64,000 nucleotides of DNA, taken from the NCBI RefSeq assembly GCF_016741775.1, contig NZ_JAERRK010000026.1, positions 62,001 to 126,000 of the forward strand, written 5' to 3'. Numbering within the stretch: the first letter of the stretch is position 1; each line of letters starts with the position of its first letter. Shown one piece after another: positions 57,451-64,000 of this stretch. A program made the position numbers and the translations under genes. The DNA comes from Streptomyces actinomycinicus. GTDB lineage: Bacteria; Actinomycetota; Actinomycetes; Streptomycetales; Streptomycetaceae. Under the pieces are notes generated by a model, which saw nothing but the letters and a program-made list of their open reading frames with translations, was not told the DNA's origin and ran no database searches.

Positions 57451-57714
57451 CAAACCCGAGCGCAGACCCGAGCGCAGATCCGGGCGCAGATCCGGGCGCA
57501 GATCCGGGCGCAGATCCGGGCGCAGATCCGAGCGCCCGCGCGAGGCGGCTCGATCGTCGTCCGCGGCAGCGCCGCACCGGACCGCGTGTATCCCGTCGAC
57601 CTGGCGTACTCCATCGCCTGCCGGACGGACCCCGCGAGCGGGGAGCCGTACGGGCTGTTGGTCAGCTTGTTCCGCGCGAACGTCCCCAGCCTGCCGCCGG
57701 AGGAGGATCCCTGA
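57451..57714 (+). pseudogene. Start-less ORF fragment after a repeat array
   Basis: Directly after the DoxX stop and in the same frame, the sequence is open for 87 codons to TGA 57712-57714 but has no usable start. The first 28 codons are the 12-bp repeat (QIRA units). The rest looks like true protein with high GC3: GGSIVVRGSAAPDRVYPVDL, then AYSIACRTDPASGEPYGLLV and SLFRANVPSLPPEEDP. I do not recognise the family. The best explanation is the 3' end of a lost gene. Confidence 0.45.
57462..57533. repeat. 12-bp tandem repeat, 6 copies
   Basis: GCAGATCCGGGC units (first and last GCAGACCCGAGC / GCAGATCCGAGC), 11 nt after the DoxX stop. Confidence 0.93.
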
Positions 57715-57759
57715 CGGCCCAGGGCAGTGCCGGTCCCGCTCCGGCGCCAGGCGGCTCGC

Positions 57760-58281
57760 TCAGTCGTCGGCCGCGACGAGGAGCGCGACCCGCTCAGCCC
57801 TGCGGTCGACGAGCACGAACTCGTGGAAGAACTCGTGCACGCGCCCCCAGTCGTGGACGGCGTCGTCCCCGAGCCCGTTCAGGTAGAAGAGGCGGTCAGC
57901 CGCGGCCACACGGTCGAACACGCCGTCCCGGAGATCTTCCTCCAGCTCGGCAGGTACGTCCCCGTGCAAGTCCACCCACCCCCGCAGGATGTGCGTGCCC
58001 TGCTCCCGGCTGACCGTCTGGTAGGCGTCGGGGGTGACCGATGCCAGCCAGTACGGACCGTGCCTGACCCCCTCCGGCAGCACTCCACCACCCGCATAGT
58101 CGTCCCGGAACTGCTCGTGCCGGATGACGGCCGAGAGCAGTTCCCCGTCCTCGACGGGCGTCGCGGGGAGCCGAAGAATCTTGATGTCCACCCACCTGAA
58201 GCCATGCCCGCCTCTGTCCTGGAACTTGTAGTCCCGGAAGTTGATGAAGGCACTTCCCTCGTGAGTGAGCCGGATCCTCAT
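57760..58281 (-). CDS. Hypothetical protein, 173 aa
   Basis: No family is recognised. The protein is soluble, with an aromatic-rich N-terminal half (HEGSAFINFRDYKFQDRGGHGFRWVDIKILRLPA) and a mixed alpha/beta C-terminal half. That half ends DRLFYLNGLGDDAVHDWGRVHEFFHEFVLVDRRAERVALLVAADD, with two His-rich segments. No signal peptide or Cys cluster is seen. It lies 14 nt downstream of the DUF1963-like gene and is surely in its operon. No ribosome site is clear at ATG 58281. Codon use is normal for the genome. A role in a small two-gene unit, such as target binding or immunity, is only a guess. Confidence 0.7.
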   Translation of the reverse strand: MRIRLTHEGSAFINFRDYKFQDRGGHGFRWVDIKILRLPATPVEDGELLSAVIRHEQFRDDYAGGGVLPEGVRHGPYWLASVTPDAYQTVSREQGTHILRGWVDLHGDVPAELEEDLRDGVFDRVAAADRLFYLNGLGDDAVHDWGRVHEFFHEFVLVDRRAERVALLVAADD

Positions 58282-58295
58282 GGCACCACGCCGTT

Positions 58296-59279
58296 CTACT
58301 GGATGTTCAGACGGAAGGGGTGGGAGTCGTCCGACGGGCACACGAACACCCGGAGTTCACCGGAGCGGCCCACGCGGAGACCTGGGGCCTCGCCGCTGTC
58401 CACGGTGAGCAGAAGACGCATCCGCGAGCCGCAGACGCAGTCGATCGGCACGAGGTCGGTGAGGTGCCAGCTCGGCCAGCCGCCGGCCTTCCATCCCGGC
58501 AGGCAGCCGAAGGTGCGGGCGTACTCAAGGCCCCGCTCCTCCGCCCAGTTCTCGGCCGCCTCCACGAGGGCCTCGGGCAGTTCGTCCCGGTCGGGCAGAT
58601 CGATGACGCCGACCGGCTCCAGGACGCAGGGCCGGGGGACGTAGCCGCCCTTCGTCTCCTGCGGCGGACCGGGCGGCTCATGAATCTCGGTGACCCCGGC
58701 CGCGGACCGGAACCGGACCTCGACACTCGGCCCCCAGTAGCCGGGCTGACCGGGAGGCTCCGCATGGTCGTCGGGGCACCACAACAGCTGGAGCAGGTCC
58801 GTGCCGGGCGGACAGGGCAGACCGGGGACGTCCCGGGAGAACAACTGGAGCACCGGAATCATGGGGGCTGGAAGGGCATGGGGTTCCGAGACCGAACGGA
58901 TCCGCTCCCAGGTGATCTTGTCGAGCACGCCGGCGCCCGCCATGATGCGCTCCTGCGTCCTCGCGTCCTCCGCGGCGATTTCGTACGCGCCGCCGCCGCG
59001 GGCTTGCCGGCGCTCCTTCATCCTGCGGTCGATGTCCTGCAGCGTCTCCCGGTCGCGATCCGACAACTTCTCCCGCTTGTACACCAGATGCGGAGCCCGG
59101 CACGTGGGCCACGGTTCGTCGGACGGCCACAGAACCGGTCCGCCGACGGAGCTGTCGTAGAGGCCCGGGGCACCGGCGGACGGGCGGAGCAGGGTCGCGG
59201 GGCGGGCGTGCTCGGCGAGGGCCGGGAAGTGCTCGATCAGCGTCCGGGGCGACGGCGTCCCGCTGACGTCGGGGGTCAC
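58296..59279 (-). CDS. DUF1963/YwqG-like protein, 327 aa
   Basis: Resembles the YwqG/DUF1963 family: an early PVLWPSDEPWPTC, then PVLQLFSRDVPGLPCPPGTDLLQLLWCPDDH, PRPCVLEPVGVIDLPDRDELP, and GWPSWHLTDLVPIDCVCGSRMRLLLTVDSGE. Several DUF1963 members sit as immunity-like or accessory partners in toxin loci, but no toxin is visible here. Cys-x-Cys in DCVCG may bind metal. GTG 59279 follows AGAGGAAG by 8 nt. Forms an operon with the following hypothetical gene. Confidence 0.75.
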   Translation of the reverse strand: MTPDVSGTPSPRTLIEHFPALAEHARPATLLRPSAGAPGLYDSSVGGPVLWPSDEPWPTCRAPHLVYKREKLSDRDRETLQDIDRRMKERRQARGGGAYEIAAEDARTQERIMAGAGVLDKITWERIRSVSEPHALPAPMIPVLQLFSRDVPGLPCPPGTDLLQLLWCPDDHAEPPGQPGYWGPSVEVRFRSAAGVTEIHEPPGPPQETKGGYVPRPCVLEPVGVIDLPDRDELPEALVEAAENWAEERGLEYARTFGCLPGWKAGGWPSWHLTDLVPIDCVCGSRMRLLLTVDSGEAPGLRVGRSGELRVFVCPSDDSHPFRLNIQ

Positions 59280-59554
59280 GGTGGAACTTCCTCTGGGCCG
59301 GGCCGAGGGAAGCCGGCCCTCGGCGAGCTGAACGGGCGCGGGCGAGCCGCCGCGGGCCGCCGCTGGTCGAACCCTATGCGGCGGCGTGGCCGGTCCCGCA
59401 CCCGGGCTCTTCTGTCGCACCCCACCGCGGCGCCCTGCCGCGGCGTCCGGCCGGCCGGCTCCCCACCAGTTGCGCGTGCTGCGGACCTCGGACCTCGGAC
59501 CTCAAGGGTGGTGGGCTATTGTCTGGCGCCCGTCCAGCCCTTCGGAGGAGAGCC

Positions 59555-60649
59555 TTGTCCTTTCCCGGACTTCCCCAACCCGCGCCCGGCCACGTGCAGT
59601 TGATCAGCACGTGTTACGAGGACGGCAGAGCCCTGTGGGGCGGACTGCTCGATGTGATCGGGGGCCGCAGGGACGGTGAGGTGCTCGTCCTCGAGGACGG
59701 CGGAGTGCGGCTCCAGCTGGTCGAGGGCCGCGAATGGGACCATCTGTACGGCGGCAACGTGCCGGCGCTCGTCCCCGGCGGCCCCCTCGCCCCCGGCGGC
59801 ACCCGCGTCCCACCGGCAGTCGTCCCACCGGTATCCGCGCCACCGGTCGCCGTGCTGGCGGACGTCCCGGTGGTGTACGGCGGTGACGGACCGTTGCTCG
59901 TGGACCTCGCGGCGATGCCCGGCCGGGGCGTCCGCGTCCCGTCGGAGAGGCTCGGCGAGGTCCTGGCCGCCGTGTCGGTCGGCACGCTCGCCTTCGACGA
60001 CCTGGTGCGCGAGATGGACAGGTACGGCACCTACCAGGGTGACGGCGGCCGGCCGGCGTTCCCCGTGCCCACGGATACGCCGCTCAGGTCTCTCCCGGCG
60101 CCCACGGATACGCCGCGCCACGACGCCTCTTCGGCGCCCACGTTCCCGCCGCGCCACGCCTTCCCGGCACTGCCGTCCACCGGGGCGTCCCTGCTGGTCA
60201 GGACCTCCTTCGACGACGAGGACGGCTGGCACGCCCTGCTGGACGAGCTGGGCGGGGCCGACGCGGATGGCTGGGTCGGCGCGGACCTGGACCCGGACGA
60301 GACCGACATGGAGCACTGTCCGCTGGCGGCGCTGCTCGTGGACGACCGGGCCTTCGAAGGGCTCCTGCCGGGCCAGGTCCCTGCGCTGGTGCCGCCGGAG
60401 GAGCACACGACCCTGGTCGCGCTCGCCGACGCCAGGACCTTCACCGAGCCCGGCCGTCCGCTGACCGTCGTGGACCTGTACGACACCCCGGGACGGACCG
60501 CCGTCCTCCCCTGCCGCGACGTCGGATCGATGGCGTGCAACCTGGAGATCGCCAACATGGACTTCCACGAGTTCATCGAGGTGGAGGACGTGGAGGGCGC
60601 CGAGGACACGGACGCCGTCGAGGACGTGCGGCCGTGGTGGGAGGCATGA
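59555..60649 (+). CDS. Tandem DUF6924-like protein, 364 aa, TTG start
   Basis: The C-terminal half (about residues 210-350) matches what I recall as DUF6924: SLLVRTSFDDEDGWHALLDEL, PLAALLVDDRAFEGL, TLVALADARTF, LTVVDLYDTPGRTAVLP and LEIANMDFHEFIE. The N-terminal half repeats the plan: VQLISTCYEDGRALWGGLLDVI, PVAVLADVPVVYGGDGPLLVDLAAMPGRGVRVP and VSVGTLAFDDLVREMD. A linker holds VPTDTP / APTDTP repeats. TTG 59555 has GGAGGAG 4 nt upstream and matches the start of homology between halves. The function is unknown; it is acidic at the C-terminus. Confidence 0.75.
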   Translation: MSFPGLPQPAPGHVQLISTCYEDGRALWGGLLDVIGGRRDGEVLVLEDGGVRLQLVEGREWDHLYGGNVPALVPGGPLAPGGTRVPPAVVPPVSAPPVAVLADVPVVYGGDGPLLVDLAAMPGRGVRVPSERLGEVLAAVSVGTLAFDDLVREMDRYGTYQGDGGRPAFPVPTDTPLRSLPAPTDTPRHDASSAPTFPPRHAFPALPSTGASLLVRTSFDDEDGWHALLDELGGADADGWVGADLDPDETDMEHCPLAALLVDDRAFEGLLPGQVPALVPPEEHTTLVALADARTFTEPGRPLTVVDLYDTPGRTAVLPCRDVGSMACNLEIANMDFHEFIEVEDVEGAEDTDAVEDVRPWWEA

Positions 60650-60717
60650 CCGGCCGTCGAGACACGTTCTTGCAGGTCGTGGCATCATGTACGGCATGAC
60701 CAGGACCCGAAAGGCCC

Positions 60718-61080
60718 ATGTCGCGTAGACCGCGCGGACCTCTCCGGAGCGACGGCCACCGCCACCGGACTCCGGAAGCGAAGCCCGTCATCGACGGCCT
60801 CTCCGCGCGCGCGGTGTCCGAGATCCACCGCCTCGAGCACACCCGTAACTATCTGCGGCCAGGAGACGTCGTCGCGGCCGTGCGGTTGTGGAAGGGCTAC
60901 GTCCACCGTCCCGAGCGCGAGCTGTGGCACGACCACGAGTGGGGCAACGTCCACTGGTACTGCTGCGGCAACCCTCTGGAAGCCCGCGCTCTCCTCGGCA
61001 CGGTGATGCAGGCGATCTCACCCCGCAGTGCCCGCGAACTCAGGAAGGTCGTCAGCCGGCTCGATGCCGTCTGGGAATGA
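60718..61080 (+). CDS. Small hypothetical protein, 120 aa
   Basis: Not recognised. A basic N-terminus (MSRRPRGPLRSDGHRHR) is followed by a compact helical domain with a Trp/His/Cys-rich core: RLWKGYVHRPERELWHDHEWGNVHWYCCGNPLEARALLGTVMQAI. AAAGG lies 4 nt before ATG 60718. It follows the DUF6924-like gene by 68 nt in the same direction and is convergent with the P450 gene, the stops being 2 nt apart. The WYCCGN element suggests metal binding. Confidence 0.7.
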   Translation: MSRRPRGPLRSDGHRHRTPEAKPVIDGLSARAVSEIHRLEHTRNYLRPGDVVAAVRLWKGYVHRPERELWHDHEWGNVHWYCCGNPLEARALLGTVMQAISPRSARELRKVVSRLDAVWE

Positions 61081-61082
61081 CC

Positions 61083-62468
61083 TCACCGCGCTCGCAGCTC
61101 GGCGTGCATCGGCAGCGGGCCCGGCGTGAGGGTGGTGAAAGCACGCGGCCGGACCGTGTGGGACGGCTCGGGACGCAGCCGCCAGCGGAGCAGGATCGTG
61201 GCGACGGCCAGATGGACCTGGGCCAGGCTGAACGTGTTGCCCAGGCACTTGTGGGGGCCGGCACCGTACGGCAGGAAGGCATGCCCGGTACCGCTGTAGG
61301 CGAGTTCCTGCTCTGGACGGTCCGGGTCGAAGTCGTTGGGCCGGGGGTGGTGACCCGGCTGGCGGTGCAGGGCGTAGGGGCTGTAGAAGACGAAGGCGCC
61401 TTCCGGGATGCGGTGCCCGCCGAGCTGAGTGTCGGTCGCGGCACGCCGGGGAGTCAGCCAGGCCGGCGGGTACAGGCGCAGGGCCTCGGCGACGACACGC
61501 CGCAGCAGGCCGAGGCGGGGCAGGTCCTGCAGGGTGGGGGGTCTGCCGCCGAGTTCGTCGGCCAGCTCGGCGTGCAGGCGCCGGTCGACGTCGGGGTGCG
61601 CGCCGAGGAGATGCAACGTCCAGGCGAGAAGGGACGCGGTGGTGTCCGTGCCCGCGAGCAGGATCGTCATGACCTCGTCGTGGATCTGCTGCTCGGACAG
61701 GGGACGGCCGGTGCGTTCGTCGCGGGCGGCCAGCAGTGCCGCCAGCAGGTCGGGGCTGGGTGTGGGATCGTGCCTCCGGTCCTCGACGAGCTGTGCCACG
61801 AGTGCGTGCAGGCTGCGTACCGCGGTGCGGTAGGCGCGGTTGCCGCGGGTGGGCAGGGCATGGAGCCAGGGCACGGGGAGCGCGGCGCGCTTGCCGACGC
61901 CGGCGAAGGCCACGGGCAGGTGCACGGTGATCTCCCGTACGGCGTCGTCGGGCAGCTGTACCGAGTACAGGCAGCGGGCCAGGGCCGTGGCGGCGATCCG
62001 GTACATCTCCGCGTCCACGCGCAGGCGCTGCCCGTCGCGCCAGGCGGCGCTGCGCTCCCCGGCGACGGCGGTCATGACGCGGGCGTAGTGGTCCATGCGG
62101 TGGGGATGGAACAGGGGCTGTAGCGAGCGGCGCTGCCGCATGTGCGTCTCGCCCTCGCTCGTACCGAGGCCGTTGCCCACGAGGATGCGCACCGTCTCCC
62201 ACAGCGGGCTGCCGGTCTTCGTGAACTCCTGGTGCCGTACGACCAGCAGCTCGTGGACCAGACGGGGCTGGTTGACCAGATACCCCTGGACCGGGCCCAG
62301 CCGCAGGGCGACCAGGTCGCCCCGTCCGCGCAGGGAGTCCAGGAACCGCAGGGGACGGAAACGCAGGTGCCAGGCGTGTCCGAGCAGGGGCAGGCCCCCT
62401 GGGGCGGTGGCCAGAGTCGCGGTGGGGCCCGCCGGTTCGCGGGCTGCGGTGGACGGCTCGGCAGTCAT
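61083..62468 (-). CDS. Cytochrome P450 (class resembling CYP170/CYP183), 461 aa
   Basis: A full-length monooxygenase. It has the I-helix LLAGTDTTASLLAW, ExxR in VVAEALRLYPPAW, the PERF-like DFDPDRPEQE, and the heme loop FLPYGAGPHKCLGN with Cys408 as iron ligand. The N-terminal half (LPLLGHAWHLRFRPLRFLDSLRGRGDLVALRLG and RRSLQPLFHPHRM) resembles Streptomyces terpene-oxidising P450s such as pentalenene oxygenase. No terpene synthase or ferredoxin gene is adjacent. The start is ATG 62468, as the family homology begins some 25 residues on; the ribosome site is weak. Confidence 0.88.
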   Translation of the reverse strand: MTAEPSTAAREPAGPTATLATAPGGLPLLGHAWHLRFRPLRFLDSLRGRGDLVALRLGPVQGYLVNQPRLVHELLVVRHQEFTKTGSPLWETVRILVGNGLGTSEGETHMRQRRSLQPLFHPHRMDHYARVMTAVAGERSAAWRDGQRLRVDAEMYRIAATALARCLYSVQLPDDAVREITVHLPVAFAGVGKRAALPVPWLHALPTRGNRAYRTAVRSLHALVAQLVEDRRHDPTPSPDLLAALLAARDERTGRPLSEQQIHDEVMTILLAGTDTTASLLAWTLHLLGAHPDVDRRLHAELADELGGRPPTLQDLPRLGLLRRVVAEALRLYPPAWLTPRRAATDTQLGGHRIPEGAFVFYSPYALHRQPGHHPRPNDFDPDRPEQELAYSGTGHAFLPYGAGPHKCLGNTFSLAQVHLAVATILLRWRLRPEPSHTVRPRAFTTLTPGPLPMHAELRAR

Positions 62469-63064
62469 CGTGAAGGGGCCTCTCTTCTCTGCGTCGTTCA
62501 CCGGGCACACCCCGGCGCCGGTTGTCGCGGCGCCAGTCCTCCGCGCGGCTGTCCGCGGCCGTCCTGGGCACGCTGTCCTGTACGCACGGCGGGGCCGTCG
62601 GGGCCGCGCACCCGGTGGCCTGGTGGCGGTTCGAGCGGTGGCGGAACCGGTGCACCGACGAAACCCAGCGCGCGGTTCCGCGGCCAGTTCCGGACAGTCC
62701 AACAACACACCGCCGTCCGCCACCACGGAAAGTCGCCGCACCGAGCGCACAGGCGCACACGGGGTAGCACCTCATGCCGGCGGACGCCTTCACGCCACCG
62801 CGCTCCCGACGACGTACGTACGCGCTGGATCACGGACCTCGCCGCCGCCCGGCAGATGGGCGTCAGCAGTGGGGCGGGACACGTGGGGCTGGTGACGTAC
62901 CGGGGCTCGTCCGGGACGACGTACGCCACTTCGGACGTGGAGGTGTGACGCGACGTGGTGTAGCAACTGTAGCTCAGGAGCTGTGGCGCAGGACCTGTCT
63001 GGTCGCCCTTCACAGCGGGCAGGCCGCCCTGGTCTCACCGGCACGGCGGGCCGGCCCGCCGGTG
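62469..63064. other. Gap between P450 and 2H-phosphoesterase genes
   Basis: No gene is assigned. A plus-strand frame ending at TGA 62946-62948 has coding-like codon use over its last 44 codons (TRWITDLAAARQMGVSSGAG onward) but no start or ribosome site. ACGTACGTACG (62814-62823 region) and AGCTC-AG-GAGCT (62972-62983) are small palindromes. Confidence 0.4.
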
Positions 63065-63664
63065 TCAGCTGGGCTGCGGGCGGCGGATGTCCCCCGTGCC
63101 GAGGCCGATCACCGCGCGCGGCTGCATGGGCCCGTCGCCGCGTCGGGAGAGCAGGACGACTTCGTCCACCACCACCGATACGGCGTCGAGCCGGGCGGCG
63201 CACTCGGCCGCCAGGGCCTTGGGGTGCTGGGTGCGGCCGAGGGACAGGTGCGGGGTGAAGCGCCGGCCGGGCTTGTGACAGAGCGGGAAGCCCCGTCCGA
63301 GTTCCCGGTGGAGCCGGGCCCACGTTGCCGGATCCGCCGCGGCCGGATCGAGCCATACCGTGGCGTGGTGCCGGTGGTGGAAGTAGTGCACCCCGGCCAG
63401 CCGCGCGCTGAAGGCGGTGCTCCGTGCCGCCGCGGTGGCCAGCAGGGGCAGTGCCCGTTCGAACTCCTCCTCCGGTACGAACCCGAACAGCAGGTTCACA
63501 TGGGGCGGCCAGCGCCGTACCTGTGGGTCGTGTTCCCAGCGGATGTCCTGGATGGCCGGCCAGAGGTGCCGCGGAGGCAGCCAGGAGACCGCCGTCCGGG
63601 GTGTCGGCGCGATCGCGAGCGTGTCCACCGGCTCAGCCCCGCCGAAAACCGGATCACCGTCCAC
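63065..63664 (-). CDS. 2H phosphoesterase (2'-5' RNA ligase/LigT-like), 199 aa
   Basis: A two-histidine phosphoesterase. The first HxN/T motif is PPHVNLLFGF, the second PHLSLGRTQH, spaced about 95 residues apart with the usual beta strands (HHATVWLDP). Members hydrolyse or join 2'-5' linkages in tRNA fragments or cyclic nucleotides. The His-x-Asn in motif 1 (rather than His-x-Thr/Ser) is a variant. The start is uncertain: GTG 63664 has GGGAG about 9 nt upstream; GTG 63682 and GTG 63628 are also in frame. Confidence 0.8.
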   Translation of the reverse strand: MDGDPVFGGAEPVDTLAIAPTPRTAVSWLPPRHLWPAIQDIRWEHDPQVRRWPPHVNLLFGFVPEEEFERALPLLATAAARSTAFSARLAGVHYFHHRHHATVWLDPAAADPATWARLHRELGRGFPLCHKPGRRFTPHLSLGRTQHPKALAAECAARLDAVSVVVDEVVLLSRRGDGPMQPRAVIGLGTGDIRRPQPS

Positions 63665-63979
63665 GGGCCCATGCTCCCGCACCGGCCCCGCGCCCGTCCG
63701 CAGACTCTCCGGTGCCGGGGTGCGTGACCTGCGGTCCGCGGTGATGGCGGCTAGCTGGTAGTGGCGGTTCCGGCTCGCCTGGTTGTCCCGGCAGTTCCGC
63801 GAGGGCACCGTGGAACGCACAGAAAGAGGAACAGGCAGGACGTTCTCGACTCGTGATCCGTGAGTGATCACCGATGTCCTGCCCGCCCGGGGAACGCAGC
63901 GGGCCAAGGGCCCGGCCGCCCCCTTCTCCCGATCGCGCCGCTGATGCGCTCTCTGTTCGAACCCTTCAGGAGATTCACC
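63665..63979. other. Gap with nested hairpin before the last gene
   Basis: GGCAGGAC (63834-63841) / GTCCTGCC (63876-63883) encloses a second stem GTGATC / GATCAC (63853-63871). The rest shows no gene. Confidence 0.5.
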
Positions 63980-64000
63980 ATGCGTACTGTCCATTGGACC
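63980..64000 (+). CDS. Start of an unidentified gene (7 codons)
   Basis: AGGAGA lies 6 nt before ATG 63980, and the frame reads MRTVHWT to the window edge. The ribosome site is convincing, but nothing can be said about the product. Confidence 0.5.

Noticed and set aside
62960..63030. tRNA-like string TGTAGCTCAGGAGC
   Set aside because: No acceptor or anticodon stem can be formed and no GTTCGAATC-type T-loop follows; it is a short AGCTC-AG-GAGCT hairpin.

Overview
The window is high-GC actinobacterial DNA that reads as a Streptomyces chromosome. Third codon positions are almost all G or C, GTG and TTG starts are common, and the gene set is typical of the genus: a SigB/SigF-type sigma factor, an LCP protein, a LAXTG wall protein, DUF574, DUF6400-like and DUF6424-like proteins, many TetR-family regulators, and the tiny ribosomal protein bL37. 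I see no rRNA, tRNA, CRISPR array, insertion sequence or phage block. It looks like an ordinary chromosomal arm carrying catabolic, envelope and regulatory genes.

Layout. 1-5.6 kb: the end of an S41 protease, a GCS2-type ligase, a LacI regulator, and a minus-strand pair (TauE exporter and amidohydrolase) coupled by a 4-nt overlap. 5.7-8.5 kb: a nucleobase permease with a LacI-like operator in its promoter, and a DUF574 methyltransferase. 9.4-17.4 kb: two short-chain dehydrogenases, a PHB depolymerase and a carboxylesterase around a TetR regulator with mirrored operators, an ABC-F protein with a possible leader peptide, and an SDR/TetR divergon. 17.5-19 kb: a WGR plus beta-propeller protein behind what looks like a PafBC (RecA-independent) DNA-damage promoter. 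19.3-24.1 kb: glpD-TetR divergent from an alkyl-DHAP-synthase-like flavoprotein and a diacylglycerol kinase. This is a glycerolipid module with the same order as Mycobacterium tuberculosis Rv2249c-Rv2252. 24.3-28.4 kb: DyP peroxidase, a ClpC-like unfoldase without an obvious ClpP-docking tripeptide, and a GreA-like factor. 28.6-36.6 kb: bL37, a STAS antagonist, a sortase substrate, a VOC protein, a urea transporter, an LCP protein, a DUF1206 membrane protein and the sigma factor. 36.9-45.2 kb: an MMPL exporter, two MFS exporters, an orphan molybdo-dehydrogenase FAD subunit, two tiny overlapping genes, and a GntR regulator. 45.3-53.4 kb: secreted GH5 glycosidase, alginate-lyase-like protein, SDR/TetR pair and Tap-like peptidase. 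53.7-61 kb: TOPRIM protein, Ser/Thr kinase, DoxX, and a run of poorly characterised proteins (DUF1963-like, a tandem DUF6924-like protein). 61-64 kb: P450, 2H phosphoesterase and the first codons of an unknown gene.

Two patterns cut across the window. First, many promoters can be read directly. Several have TANNNT -10 boxes with palindromes placed over the spacer or start site, and two or three genes look leaderless. Second, intergenic gaps are full of short tandem repeats (12-82 bp units), often starting just after a stop codon. Some repeats sit beside fragments of former genes (39.2, 56.7 and 57.6 kb). The strongest leads are the DNA-damage promoter driving the WGR-propeller protein, the conserved glycerolipid module, the Clp unfoldase that may act without ClpP, and the duplicated DUF6924-like protein.
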